A DNA stretch of 64,000 bases from contig OMVW01000004.1 in NCBI GenBank assembly GCA_900314595.1, positions 1 through 64,000 of the forward strand, given 5' to 3'. The stretch comes from an uncultured Dialister sp. (lineage in GTDB: Bacteria > Bacillota > Negativicutes > Veillonellales > Dialisteraceae). The position numbers and the translations under genes are program-made. Position 1 is the stretch's first letter, and each line of letters starts with the position of its first letter. The notes beneath the pieces were generated by a model. The model worked only from the letters and a program-made list of their open reading frames with translations, was not told the DNA's origin and did not search any database. Below, one piece after another: positions 1 to 8,899 of this stretch.

Positions 1-130
1 TTTACTCCGAACAGGGTGAATAAGGCCCTATTTCCTTTAAACGCAATAGAGAAATTTCGATTTGGAAGCACTTTAGCAGCTGTTAAGTTAATGATATTGA
101 AACTAACCACTAACCACTAATAACTAAAAA

Positions 131-790
131 CTATTTCCTCCGCTTTATTTTTCTCAGCATCTCCATCCCGTAGTAGGCAATGACTCCATAAGTGGAAATA
201 ATCATGAGGTACCCGAAGGTGAAAGTCCAGAGCGTGATGGGAAGGGACCTGGCATTGGGGATGGGCCGGAAGAAGAGGCGGCTTCCGATGCTGTAGTAGT
301 TGGAGAAATAAATGCCGCAGGCAATGATTCCGAGAACGGGGAGCCGTTCTACCCATGGAAGGACTTTTGATTTCGAAAATCCCAATATTCGCTCCAGCCG
401 GGAAAGCATGGGCTTCCAGTGAAGTCCCAGGTGAAAGCCCAGGGAAATCAGCATGAGGTAACCTCCGATGTGATGGAGATAATGAATCCAGCGGGGGGCC
501 TTTCCGATCAAGTGGGGAAGATTCTTGGAAATGAAGATACCGCTCCAGATGGCGGAAAGGATGGAAAAGATCAGCACCATATTGACGAGAAGGGTGATGG
601 TTCTTTCCACGGTCCACCGGCCCCGGAAGAGGGATTTGTACCAGCTGCGGTTCAGCCAGTTGTGATAGAGGACCACGAAAAAGAGCAGCGCTCCCAGCGT
701 TTCATGCCAGAAATTCCGGATGAGCCGGTAATCCATCATGACGAGGAAAAGGATGAGCATAAGGATATCGATGAGGATGCGTTTTTTCAT
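131..790 (-). CDS. DUF4405-like multi-helix membrane protein (cytochrome b-like)
   Basis: A 219-residue protein with about six hydrophobic helices (roughly residues 6-22, 31-50, 66-87, 103-125, 145-163 and 188-210). Several helix histidines could hold haem: His29 in a W-H-E-T-L-G context, His43, a His pair near 105 in Y-L-H-H-I-G-G, and G-F-H-L-G-L-H near 120. This matches DUF4405, a family related to cytochrome b and often found with extracytosolic flavin-linked electron transfer; that link is family knowledge, not visible here. A clear GGAGG lies just before the ATG. It sits about 215 bases downstream of a structured leader RNA (1005-1285). The next gene in this direction lies outside the window. 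Confidence 0.75.
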   Translation of the reverse strand: MKKRILIDILMLILFLVMMDYRLIRNFWHETLGALLFFVVLYHNWLNRSWYKSLFRGRWTVERTITLLVNMVLIFSILSAIWSGIFISKNLPHLIGKAPRWIHYLHHIGGYLMLISLGFHLGLHWKPMLSRLERILGFSKSKVLPWVERLPVLGIIACGIYFSNYYSIGSRLFFRPIPNARSLPITLWTFTFGYLMIISTYGVIAYYGMEMLRKIKRRK

Positions 791-963
791 AAGGACCTCC
801 GGGGGAATCGTTTTTCTTTATTCTAGCATACGGGAGAAGGAGAGACTCTATTTGAAAAAGGCGGCCGGCTTTTTTCATTAGGAAATAAAAGATTCTGATT
901 TGAAGGGAAGTCCGGATTTTTTCATGGAAGTTAATGATTCATGAATGAAACGGTAAAACCACG

Positions 964-999
964 CCAAAAGGGCCCGGAAGTGACTTCGGGCCCTTTTGG
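964..999. terminator. 13-bp perfect inverted repeat, likely terminator
   Basis: CCAAAAGGGCCCG pairs perfectly with CGGGCCCTTTTGG around a 10-base loop. It lies between leader RNA A and the DUF4405 gene. On the minus strand the helix is followed by a short T-rich stretch, so it could end leader transcripts that fail to read through. Confidence 0.55.
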
Positions 1000-1004
1000 C
1001 AGCA

Positions 1005-1285
1005 GAAAATCCTCCGCACTGTGCGGAGGGATAGAATCCATGCTCTGCCTGATCAATCGGCCGCAGGAATCGTTAGCGGGACGTATGCACCCCGTGAAAC
1101 AGGGCAGAAGAAGGATTACTTATGATGTTCCGGTCTGTCGGAGGATTTTCTTTTGATGAACGACTTATGAATGAGGAAGCTGCGCAGCAGAGGAAAAGAC
1201 ATACATGTAAGCAGATCCGCCGCTTTATCCTTCCCGGGATGCAGGATATCCTGGCGGGCTGCTTTGGCCTTTATCTTTGCCTCTG
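1005..1285 (-). ncRNA. candidate structured leader RNA, copy A, upstream of the DUF4405 gene
   Basis: Read on the minus strand, a transcript starting near 1281 and ending at a T-tail near 1005 would fold strongly. Its 5' end GCAGAGG pairs with CCTCTGC about 95 bases later. The second domain is closed by a perfect 12-bp helix (1139-1150 with 1005-1016). The 3' strand of that helix can instead form a local terminator hairpin with 1021-1029. Positions 1052-1067 and 1113-1131 carry words also found in the leader at 57268-57565, and both copies share a TATATAGTAC promoter-region word (here 1288-1297). Function is inferred; no known riboswitch class was recognised. Confidence 0.5.
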
Positions 1286-1501
1286 CGTATATAGTACAGA
1301 AAAAGGAATTTATTTTATTAGAAATTCTTAAATTTTTTTGACAGCCTGCGGGAGAGGTTTTCTGTCTGTGGGAGAGGATGGTTCATACGTTTTTGAAAAC
1401 AGGGGAAATAAAAAGAGCTTTAAATTCATTGCCCCTTTTTATTTTCTCTTATATAATAATAGAAATACGTTTCACTCATCATCCTGTGATGGAGGGTAAT
1501 C

Positions 1502-2749
1502 ATGGAAAATGGGAGTCTTCCGGGGCGTATCTGTTCCCGCAGGCATTTATTATATCTGTTATATGCGACGCTTTTTCTGCTGCCGCTTCACCCCATGCTT
1601 TTTTATGTGACCCTGGTGCCCCTGGTACTGGGCTGGCTTGTGAATTACAGGTGGGCAGGGGAAGTCTCATTCCGGCGGCCTCCCCTGTGGCAGCCGGGAG
1701 CCATATTTCTTATAGCGGCCTTTCTTTCGGGATTCGTGTCGCCGGATACCGCTTTTTCGCTGATGAACTGGGCATTTCAGCCGCTTATGTATGCGGCTTT
1801 GTACCTCCTTGTTTTTACCATGAGCGAAACAAGGAAGGAAAAGGAAACGGCTCTTTATGTATTCCTTGCAGGAGCCCTGGTGACTGCGGCCTATGGCTTT
1901 TTCCAGTATGCGGATGCAAAGGATATGGCGGCCGATATGGCGGCACAGAGCTGGGTGGATCCTGAAAGGTTCCCCCTCCTCCGGCGGCGTATGTATTCCA
2001 CGTTGGAAAACCCGAATCTTTTTGGCGCCTACCTCCTCATGATCATCAGCCTGCTTACTCCTTTCTTCCTCAGGGAGAGGGGAAAGAGACAGGCGGCATT
2101 CGGCATACTGCTCGTCGTTTTTGTGCTCTGCCTTGCCCTTACCTATTCCAGGGGCGCATGGGTCTCCCTGGCAGCCATCGTGCTGGGCCTCACTCTTTTT
2201 TATGATAAACGGTTCGGTATCCTTTTCCTTTTTATACCGCTTATACTTTTCTTCTATCACGGACAGATTACGGAAAGGTTCCTTTCCCTGTTCTCCGGTG
2301 AAGATACGTCTGTAGGGCTGCGCTTTGCGCTCTGGGAATCGACGGAGGCCATGATTGAAGAGCATCCGCTTCTGGGCATCGGCTGGGGGAGTTATTTCCT
2401 CGCTTATCCGGAATATAATTTCTTCATCCAGGATGAACATGTACTTATTTTCCATGCCCATGATATGTACCTCAATATGCCGGCGGAAGTGGGCATCCCG
2501 GGAGGCATTGCTTTCCTTGCCGCCTTTTTTGCGCAGGGCCTTCTTTCCTGCCGCATTTACCGCCATGGAAAAGACAGCTTTTCGAAATCCCTTGGCCTTG
2601 GGGGACTCCTCATGGTCATGGCCATAGCCGTCATCAGCCTGGGAGATCACGTCCTTTTCAGCCGGTCTGTCTCCTTCTGCTTCTGGAGCCTCTCAGCCCT
2701 GTGCGTTTCGGACTATGCGGTGACAGAAGGAGAAAAGGATATAGGATAA
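1502..2749 (+). CDS. O-antigen ligase / Wzy_C family membrane protein
   Basis: A 415-residue polytopic membrane protein with about 10-12 hydrophobic segments. The family signature is the loop around residues 205-300: T-Y-S-R-G-A-W near 215, then a long loop with G-L-R-F-A-L-W and H-P-L-L-G-I-G-W-G. This places it with O-antigen ligases and related polymerases (Wzy_C), which transfer lipid-linked glycans at the outer face of the inner membrane. The exact substrate cannot be read from sequence. GGAGG lies 7-8 bases before the ATG, and an AT-rich promoter region with TATAAT-like words lies near 1450. A terminator follows at 2754-2777, so it looks monocistronic. Confidence 0.8.
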   Translation: MENGSLPGRICSRRHLLYLLYATLFLLPLHPMLFYVTLVPLVLGWLVNYRWAGEVSFRRPPLWQPGAIFLIAAFLSGFVSPDTAFSLMNWAFQPLMYAALYLLVFTMSETRKEKETALYVFLAGALVTAAYGFFQYADAKDMAADMAAQSWVDPERFPLLRRRMYSTLENPNLFGAYLLMIISLLTPFFLRERGKRQAAFGILLVVFVLCLALTYSRGAWVSLAAIVLGLTLFYDKRFGILFLFIPLILFFYHGQITERFLSLFSGEDTSVGLRFALWESTEAMIEEHPLLGIGWGSYFLAYPEYNFFIQDEHVLIFHAHDMYLNMPAEVGIPGGIAFLAAFFAQGLLSCRIYRHGKDSFSKSLGLGGLLMVMAIAVISLGDHVLFSRSVSFCFWSLSALCVSDYAVTEGEKDIG

Positions 2750-2753
2750 ATGC

Positions 2754-2777
2754 AGAGCTCCTGAGGGGGCTCTTTTT
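2754..2777 (+). terminator. intrinsic terminator after O-antigen ligase gene
   Basis: An AGAGC...GCTCT stem followed by TTTTT, a few bases after the stop codon. From here to 3090 the sequence is AT-rich and I see no gene. Confidence 0.75.
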
Positions 2778-3093
2778 AATGGGCGGGAAGTTAAGTCATG
2801 GGAGGAAATATAGAATTAAATTTATCTAATAACATATTTCAAATTGAAACATTTTATTTCTACGGAATAGAAATAATTCCGGAACATGGACTTTACAAAA
2901 TACTGAAACATTCACTAAAAGGGAATGGTATAGAAAATTTCTGATATGGCTTTGCCAATAAATAGGGGTATTTGTAAATAGAAGGTTATGGGTCACGAAA
3001 ACTATAATTTGTCTAATAGGAATTATCTATAACCCCTGAAAGGGAATTTGTAAGTAAAAGGGCCTCTTTTTGAGGTTCCATCCGGAGAAAGTG

Positions 3094-3102
3094 TGCTATA
3101 AT
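3094..3102 (+). promoter_or_regulatory. extended -10 promoter for the CoA transferase transcript
   Basis: TGCTATAAT fits an extended -10 element (TGn then TATAAT). The -35 region is weak (TTGAGG is 21 bases upstream, TTCCAT 15). It would give a roughly 235-base 5' leader before the CoA transferase. Confidence 0.5.
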
Positions 3103-3166
3103 AATATCGGTGACTGAAGAGCCGCCGAAGCAGTCAGCTTATTCAATGATTGGAGGGTTTAGACTT

Positions 3167-3235
3167 ATGATTATGTTCGTGTACAAAGTGAACGTGACTA
3201 ATCTTAAGCTGAACCTTTTACTATCGGGGAAATAA
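3167..3235 (+). CDS. possible 22-residue leader peptide
   Basis: A short reading frame starting M-I-M-F-V-Y-K and ending L-L-S-G-K lies inside the CoA transferase leader. It has a good Shine-Dalgarno (GGAGGG, about 9 bases before the ATG). A T-rich stretch follows its stop. No homologue is recognised; it may be a regulatory upstream peptide or a chance frame. Confidence 0.3.
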   Translation: MIMFVYKVNVTNLKLNLLLSGK

Positions 3236-3344
3236 GAGGGGCTGCCTTTTTTTACGGTAAAAAGTTCTGCGGCATTGTGGGTAAAAGACATCTGAGGCTG
3301 CGGACTTTTCAATATTTATTTTTATTTTTGGGAGGATGATAGTA

Positions 3345-4892
3345 ATGATCGACACCAATGATAGCGAATTCCTGAGCAGAATTGAAGACAAAGCCCTTCT
3401 CTCCAAAGTATGCGACGGCAAAGCAGCAGCTGCCATGATTAATCCTGGCGACATCCTTGGTATTTCCGGCTTTACGCCCTGCGGCTATCCGAAAATCACC
3501 ATGCATGAACTGGCTGAACGTATGAAAGAAACCCCGTTCCAGGTAGATATCTGGACCGGCGCTTCCACCGGTTCCCAGATCGATGGCGAACTGGTTGCTG
3601 TAAACGGCGTTCGTAACCGTATGCCATACCAGACCAACGCAAACCTGAGAAAAGCAATCAATGCAGGCCAGGTAAACTATTTTGATCTCCACCTGTCCCA
3701 TGTTGCTCAGCAGGTTCGTGCAGGCTTCTTCACCAACGCTAAAGGTGAACGCGTTTACGGACCGGACATTGCAGTAGTAGAAGTATGCAAGATCGGACCG
3801 AACGGCGAACTCTACACCACCACTGCAATCGGCAACTCCCCGGTATATGTTGATACTGCAAAGAAAGTCATTGTAGAAGTCAACACCACCCAGCCGCTGG
3901 GACTCGTTGGCATGGCAGATATCTACATGAGAAAGAACCCGCCATTCTGTGAACCGATTCCGATCGTTCATGCAGGTGACCGTGTAGGCACCCCGTACAT
4001 TCCTTGCGATCCGGAAAAGATCATCGCAGTAGTTCCATGCGATCTGCCGGATGTTACCCGTGCACTGGCTCCGCTCGATGACGATGCTGAAGCAATGGGC
4101 AACAACCTCGTAAGCTTCCTGAAGAATGAAGTCGCTCATGGCAGACTTCCGGAAAACCTGCTCCCGCTGCAGTCCGGCGTAGGCAACGTTGCTAACGCAG
4201 TTATCCATGGCCTCGTTGAATCCGACTTCAAGAACCTTTCCGTATATACCGAAGTTATTCAGGATGGCATGTTCGACCTGATCGACAAAGACAAGATTGA
4301 CATGATTTCCGGTACTTCCCTGTCCCCATCCCCGGACGGACTGAAACGCTTCTATGCTAACATTGACAAATACAGCAAGAAGATCATCCTTCGTCCGCAG
4401 GAAATTTCCAACAACGGTGAAGTTGTTCGTCGTATCGGCGTAATCGGCATGAACACCGCTCTGGAAATGGATATCTATGGTCACGTTAACTCCACCCATG
4501 TAACCGGCACCAAACTGATGAATGGTATCGGCGGCTCCGGCGACTTCGCTCGTAACGCATTCCTGTCCTGCTTCTTCTGCCACAGCACCACCAAGGGCGG
4601 CAAGATTTCCGCAGTAGTTCCGATGTGCTCTCATGTTGACCACACCGAACATGATACCCATGTATTCATTTCTGAACAGGGTGTTGCAGATGTTCGCGGC
4701 CTGTCCCCGAAAGAAAGAGCAAAGGTTATCATCAACAACGTTGCTCATCCGTCCTTCAGAGATCAGCTCATGGACTACTATGAAAGAGCAGTTGTGGCAT
4801 GCAAAGGCAGCCAGACCCCGCATATCCTCAAAGAAGCATTCAAATTCCATGAAAGCCTCGCTGAAACCGGCGATATGCATTTTTCCAAATAA
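3345..4892 (+). CDS. succinate/propionyl-CoA:acyl CoA-transferase (acetyl-CoA hydrolase/transferase family)
   Basis: A 515-residue protein of the acetyl-CoA hydrolase/transferase family (class I CoA transferases such as ScpC and SucH/Cat1). It would move CoA from propionyl-CoA or acetyl-CoA to succinate, starting the succinate-to-propionate cycle. Motifs include G-I-S-G-F-T-P-C-G-Y-P near residue 45, the catalytic-glutamate region near 290 (V-Y-T-E-V-I-Q-D-G), and G-G-S-G-D-F-A-R-N near 395. An ATG nine bases earlier abuts the GGAGG directly, so the start at 3345, with nine-base spacing, is preferred. The mutase, epimerase and decarboxylase genes downstream support the role. Codon use suggests high expression. 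Confidence 0.88.
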   Translation: MIDTNDSEFLSRIEDKALLSKVCDGKAAAAMINPGDILGISGFTPCGYPKITMHELAERMKETPFQVDIWTGASTGSQIDGELVAVNGVRNRMPYQTNANLRKAINAGQVNYFDLHLSHVAQQVRAGFFTNAKGERVYGPDIAVVEVCKIGPNGELYTTTAIGNSPVYVDTAKKVIVEVNTTQPLGLVGMADIYMRKNPPFCEPIPIVHAGDRVGTPYIPCDPEKIIAVVPCDLPDVTRALAPLDDDAEAMGNNLVSFLKNEVAHGRLPENLLPLQSGVGNVANAVIHGLVESDFKNLSVYTEVIQDGMFDLIDKDKIDMISGTSLSPSPDGLKRFYANIDKYSKKIILRPQEISNNGEVVRRIGVIGMNTALEMDIYGHVNSTHVTGTKLMNGIGGSGDFARNAFLSCFFCHSTTKGGKISAVVPMCSHVDHTEHDTHVFISEQGVADVRGLSPKERAKVIINNVAHPSFRDQLMDYYERAVVACKGSQTPHILKEAFKFHESLAETGDMHFSK

Positions 4893-4929
4893 TCTGAAAT
4901 TTGAAGCATCTTAATGCTTTACAAATAAT

Positions 4930-5165
4930 CAGAATATTGTATAATAACCTATGGTGATGACTGTCAGAAGACAGTGTCATATACATGGGTCTCGCAAGAG
5001 TCCGAAAGCTGCTGCAATAAGATTCCCCAACGAACACTGCGGCAGCGAAAGGCTTTGCGGAACCCTGACGGAAACTGATTCGAAAACCGGTGAATGAGAA
5101 GAGCGAAAAGCCGCCGTCATCTGCGTGATGAACCAGGTTTCCAGATATTACATTCTTACTTTTTT
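4930..5165 (+). promoter_or_regulatory. promoter and long structured 5' leader of the split mutase operon
   Basis: A TATAAT-like -10 near 4940 is followed by about 230 bases of non-coding sequence. The leader holds a bulged hairpin (ATGAC-TGTC with GACA-GT-GTCAT, about 4965-4985), a GCTGC/GCAGC helix around 5008-5045, and a TGACGG/CCGTCA helix further on. Several GAAA words recur between the stems. It lacks the GCCACTG core and B12 box of a cobalamin riboswitch, and I do not recognise another class. It ends in TTTTTT and the Shine-Dalgarno of the mutase. Confidence 0.45.
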
Positions 5166-5182
5166 AGGAGGAAGATGAACTC

Positions 5183-6829
5183 ATGTCTAACGAATCCCTG
5201 AAAGCTAAACTTGAAAAGTACAATGCTGAATATGCAGCACAGACCGCAAAACATCCGGAAAGAGTTGGCCTGAAACACAAAAACCTGTACACCCCTCTGG
5301 ATATCGAAGGCTTCGACTATGAAAGAGACCTCGGTTTCCCGGGCGAATATCCATACACCCGTGGCGTACAGCCGACCATGTATCGCGGCAAACTCTGGAC
5401 CATGCGTATGTACGCTGGCTTCGCTACCGCTGAAGAATCCAACAAACGTTATCGTTACCTGATTGCAAACGGCGGCTCCGGCCTGTCCTGCGCATTCGAC
5501 CTTCCGACCCAGATCGGCTATGACTCCGATGATAAGATGGCTGAAGGCGAAGTTGGTAAAGTAGGCGTTGCTATTGATACCCTGAAGGATATGGAAATCC
5601 TGTTCGACCAGATCGACCTCGGCAAAGTTTCCACCTCCATGACCATCAACGCACCGGCTTCCGTACTGCTCGCTATGTACATCGCTGTAGCTGAAAAACA
5701 GGGTGTACCGGCTTCCGCACTGCGCGGCACCATTCAGAACGATATTCTGAAGGAATACTCCGCACGCGGCACCTACATTTTCCCGGTTAAACCGTCCATG
5801 CGTCTGATCACCAACATTTTCGAATACTGCTCCAAGAACGTACCGAAGTGGAACACCATTTCCATTTCCGGCTACCACATCCGTGAAGCAGGTTCCACCG
5901 CTGCTCAGGAAGTTGCATTCACCATCGCTGATGGTATCGCATACATCGAAGCAGCTCTGAAAGCTGGCATGCATGTAGATCAGTTCGCTCCACGTCTGTC
6001 CTTCTTCTGGAACGCTCACAACAACGTACTCGAAGAAGTTGCTAAATTCCGTGCTTCCCGTCGTCTGTGGGCTTCTATCCTGAAAGAAAGATTCCACGCA
6101 GAAAACCCGAAGTCCCTGAAACTCCGTTTCCACACCCAGACCGCTGGCTCCATGCTGACCGCTCAGCAGCCGAACAACAACATCGTTCGTGTTGCTCTGC
6201 AGACCGCAGCAGCAGTTATGGGCGGCACCCAGTCCCTGCACACCAACTCCCGCGATGAAGCTCTGGCTCTTCCGACCACTGAATCCGTAACCATCGCTCT
6301 TCGTACCCAGCAGATCGTTGCTTACGAATCCGGCCTGGCTGACGTAATCGATCCACTCGGCGGTTCCTACTATGTAGAAGCTATGACCAATGCTATCGAA
6401 GCTGAAGCTAAAGAATACATCCGCAAGATTGATGAAATGGGCGGCGCTGTAGAAGCTATTGATAAAGGCTACATCCAGAAAGAAATTCAGGATTCTGCTT
6501 ATGCTTGGCAGATGTCCGTTGAATCCGGCGAAAGAACCATCGTCGGCGTCAACAAGTTCACCATGGAAGAACCACCGGTTCAGGGCCTGCTGAAGGTTGA
6601 TGCATCCGCTGGCGTATTCCAGAAGAACAAACTCGCTAAAGTTAAGGCTGAACGCGACAACGCAAAAGTTCAGGAAGAACTGAAGAAACTCGAAGTTGCA
6701 GCAGCTGACGAATCTGTAAACCTGATGCCAGTCATCCTCGACTGCGTACGCGCTTACTGCTCCGAAGGCGAAATCTGCGGCGTTCTGCGTAAAGTATTCG
6801 GCGAATACAAACCGCACAACACTCTTTAA
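5183..6829 (+). CDS. methylmalonyl-CoA mutase, catalytic (TIM-barrel) subunit, split type
   Basis: A 548-residue catalytic subunit of adenosylcobalamin-dependent methylmalonyl-CoA mutase, which interconverts succinyl-CoA and (R)-methylmalonyl-CoA. Family blocks are present: [11 protein letters not shown] near residue 75, [12 protein letters not shown] near 105, and [11 protein letters not shown] near 230. It stops before a cobalamin-binding domain. That domain is encoded separately just downstream, so this is the split (archaeal-like) form. An isobutyryl-CoA-type mutase is the main alternative, but the epimerase and decarboxylase neighbours argue against it. GGAGG precedes the ATG. Strong codon bias suggests high expression. 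Confidence 0.88.
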   Translation: MSNESLKAKLEKYNAEYAAQTAKHPERVGLKHKNLYTPLDIEGFDYERDLGFPGEYPYTRGVQPTMYRGKLWTMRMYAGFATAEESNKRYRYLIANGGSGLSCAFDLPTQIGYDSDDKMAEGEVGKVGVAIDTLKDMEILFDQIDLGKVSTSMTINAPASVLLAMYIAVAEKQGVPASALRGTIQNDILKEYSARGTYIFPVKPSMRLITNIFEYCSKNVPKWNTISISGYHIREAGSTAAQEVAFTIADGIAYIEAALKAGMHVDQFAPRLSFFWNAHNNVLEEVAKFRASRRLWASILKERFHAENPKSLKLRFHTQTAGSMLTAQQPNNNIVRVALQTAAAVMGGTQSLHTNSRDEALALPTTESVTIALRTQQIVAYESGLADVIDPLGGSYYVEAMTNAIEAEAKEYIRKIDEMGGAVEAIDKGYIQKEIQDSAYAWQMSVESGERTIVGVNKFTMEEPPVQGLLKVDASAGVFQKNKLAKVKAERDNAKVQEELKKLEVAAADESVNLMPVILDCVRAYCSEGEICGVLRKVFGEYKPHNTL

Positions 6830-6889
6830 TTCATAACTGAATTTCAGACATAGAATCTTAGACATATACTTTCTTGGAGGTAATCTATA

Positions 6890-7279
6890 ATGGCAATTAG
6901 AGTTCTCGTAGCAAAACCGGGCCTTGATGGACATGATCGTGGTGCAAAAGTTATCGCTCGTGCACTCCGCGATGCTGGTATGGAAGTTATTTACACCGGT
7001 CTTCGTCAGACCGTTGCTCAGATCGTTGAAGCAGCAGACGCAGAAGACGTTGATGTAGTAGCTCTGTCCCTGCTCTCTGGCGCTCACAACACCCTTTTCC
7101 CGGAAGTTGTTGAAGCACTGAAAGCTAAAGGAATGGGCGACGTTCTGGTTATCGGCGGCGGCGTAATCCCTGCAGGCGATATCCCGGGTCTGAAAGAAGC
7201 AGGCGTAAAGGCTATCTTCACCCCTGGCACCCCAACCAAAGAAGTTATTGATTTCATTAACGGAAACGTTAAGAAATAA
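6890..7279 (+). CDS. methylmalonyl-CoA mutase, cobalamin-binding small subunit
   Basis: A 129-residue stand-alone B12-binding domain. It carries the full base-off/His-on set: Asp13-x-His15-x-x-Gly18 (in D-G-H-D-R-G), S-L-L-S-G near residue 63, and G-G-G-V-I-P near 88. His15 would coordinate cobalt from below. It lies 60 bases after the catalytic subunit with its own GGAGG, and the two together form the active enzyme. The terminator-like hairpin downstream (7322-7354) has no T-run, so transcription probably continues into meaB. Confidence 0.9.
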   Translation: MAIRVLVAKPGLDGHDRGAKVIARALRDAGMEVIYTGLRQTVAQIVEAADAEDVDVVALSLLSGAHNTLFPEVVEALKAKGMGDVLVIGGGVIPAGDIPGLKEAGVKAIFTPGTPTKEVIDFINGNVKK

Positions 7280-7321
7280 TCAGACTTATCTGGTCATTTA
7301 ATACGGTAGGTTTAATGTAGC

Positions 7322-7354
7322 TGCCCGGGACCGGGAGGACTCCCGGCCCCGGCA
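7322..7354 (+). other. long GC-rich hairpin between mutase and meaB
   Basis: TGCCCGGG-A-CCGGGAG and its complement form a stem of about 15-16 bp with one mismatch and a very small loop. No T-run follows. It is more likely an mRNA-stabilising or processing hairpin than a terminator; this is inference. Confidence 0.6.
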
Positions 7355-7406
7355 CTATATTATTTCTATATATTACTTACTCTTCGAAAAGGCGGTGTAT
7401 CTATCC

Positions 7407-8345
7407 ATGGAATTTTCTATGAAAGACTTTTGGAATGGAAACAGACGTGCCTTAGCGAGAGCAATTACCATCGTTGAAGACGAACGGGATGGATTTGAAG
7501 ATATCATGAAAGATATCTATCATCATACCGGTCGTGCACAGGTCATCGGTATTACTGGTGCACCTGGTGCGGGTAAGAGCACACTGTCAGATGCCCTGAT
7601 CAAGAAATTCCGTCAACAGGGTAAAACTGTAGGTATCGTTGCTGTCGATCCTACCTCACCATTCTCCGGCGGCGCCATTCTCGGCGACCGTATCAGAATG
7701 AACGATCTGACCTTGGATAAGGGTGTTTATATCCGTAGTATGGGCACGCGTGGCAGCCTTGGCGGACTTTCCCGCAAGACTGCAGATGCGGTTAAACTGA
7801 TGGATGCTTTCGGCTTCGATGTGATTTTCATCGAAACAGTAGGCGTAGGACAGTCAGAAGTAGATATCGTTAAAAATGCGGATACAACACTTGTTGTGCT
7901 CGTACCTGGACTAGGTGACGATATTCAGGCTATTAAAGCAGGTATCCTTGAAATTGGTGACGTATTCGTCATTAATAAATGCGACCGCGACGGCGCTGAT
8001 CGTTTAAATGTTGAAATCGAAATGATGCTCGATCTGGGCGAAGCTCAGAACTGGCGTCCTCCGATTGAAAGAACGATCGCGAATAAAGACCAGGGTGTAG
8101 AAGATGTAGTAGCAGCCCTGGGTGATCATCGCAAGTATCTGGAAGAATCCGGCATTCTTGAAGAACGCAGACGCGAGAGAGCAAGAAGCGAAATGCTTGA
8201 GATGATTCACGACCGCATTTCCCGTAAGATCGAGAGTGACATCGCGAACACGGGTGAATTTGCTGACTACGTGGAACAGGTATTTGAACGTGAAACTGAT
8301 CCGTTCACAGTCGTTGATTCCATTGTAGGCAAAATATTCAAATAA
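7407..8345 (+). CDS. meaB: MeaB-type GTPase chaperone of methylmalonyl-CoA mutase
   Basis: A 312-residue G3E-family P-loop GTPase that loads and protects adenosylcobalamin in methylmalonyl-CoA mutase. The Walker A motif is G-A-P-G-A-G-K-S-T (about residues 48-56); V-D-P-T-S-P-F-S-G-G-A-I-L-G-D-R (about 82-97) and E-T-V-G-V-G-Q-S-E (about 145-153) follow, and N-K-C-D gives guanine specificity near 190. A GTG start 12 bases upstream is possible, but AAGGCGG sits about 11 bases before this ATG. The gene serves the split mutase upstream. A second, longer MeaB follows MutAB at 16923. Confidence 0.9.
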   Translation: MEFSMKDFWNGNRRALARAITIVEDERDGFEDIMKDIYHHTGRAQVIGITGAPGAGKSTLSDALIKKFRQQGKTVGIVAVDPTSPFSGGAILGDRIRMNDLTLDKGVYIRSMGTRGSLGGLSRKTADAVKLMDAFGFDVIFIETVGVGQSEVDIVKNADTTLVVLVPGLGDDIQAIKAGILEIGDVFVINKCDRDGADRLNVEIEMMLDLGEAQNWRPPIERTIANKDQGVEDVVAALGDHRKYLEESGILEERRRERARSEMLEMIHDRISRKIESDIANTGEFADYVEQVFERETDPFTVVDSIVGKIFK

Positions 8346-8364
8346 TTTTAAAGGAGGAGTTATT

Positions 8365-8817
8365 ATGGCATTTAAAGTTTTAACTGTCGATCATGTTGGC
8401 GTAGCTGTTAAAGATCTCCAGAAGATTAAACAGCAGATGAAAGACATTTTCGGACTCGAACCTTCTCTGCCGGATGAAACTGTAGAAGAACAGCATGTAA
8501 CAACCAGCTTCTACAAACCGTCCGCTCAGACCGAAGCTTGCGAACTCGAATTCCTGGGTTCCACCACTCCGGACGGCCCGATCGCTCGTTTCATCGAAAA
8601 AGCTAACGGCGGCAAGAACGGCTTCCAGCATGTAGCACTTCGCGTAGACGACATCGAAGCTTGCCTCGCTGATCTGCAGGCTAAAGAAGTTCCGCTCATC
8701 GACAAGAAGTTCCGCGTTGGTGCAGGTGGCTGCCACATCGCATTCCTGCATCCAAAAGCAACCGGCCTTCTGCTGGAACTGACTGAACGTCCCGGCGGCC
8801 CATCCTTCAAAGCTTAA
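8365..8817 (+). CDS. mce: methylmalonyl-CoA epimerase
   Basis: A 150-residue glyoxalase/VOC-fold protein that interconverts (R)- and (S)-methylmalonyl-CoA, linking mutase to decarboxylase. It begins D-H-V-G-V-A-V-K-D-L. Metal ligands are the early His (D-H-V-G-V), the His in F-Q-H-V-A-L-R-V near residue 92, and the late Glu in L-E-L-T-E. AAGGAGG precedes the ATG, 19 bases after meaB. Codon use matches the highly expressed mutase genes more than meaB. Confidence 0.93.
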   Translation: MAFKVLTVDHVGVAVKDLQKIKQQMKDIFGLEPSLPDETVEEQHVTTSFYKPSAQTEACELEFLGSTTPDGPIARFIEKANGGKNGFQHVALRVDDIEACLADLQAKEVPLIDKKFRVGAGGCHIAFLHPKATGLLLELTERPGGPSFKA

Positions 8818-8832
8818 TTTGAATGATGGTAT

Positions 8833-8873
8833 ATGATTTACCCATTCGGGTAAATCATCCCCCTCTAGGGGGA
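8833..8873 (+). other. overlapping hairpins between mce and mmdA
   Basis: ATGATTTACCC pairs perfectly with GGGTAAATCAT (8833-8858). The overlapping ATCCCCC/GGGGGAT (8857-8873) makes a second hairpin, and the two share two bases. Neither has a T-run, so an mRNA-processing or stability role is more likely than termination. Confidence 0.55.
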
Positions 8874-8899
8874 TCCCTAGAATTTTTGGAGGTGTAAGA

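Noticed and set aside
4930..5165. Cobalamin riboswitch upstream of the split mutase
   Set aside because: There is no GCCACTG core and no B12 box, unlike the three clear examples elsewhere in the window.
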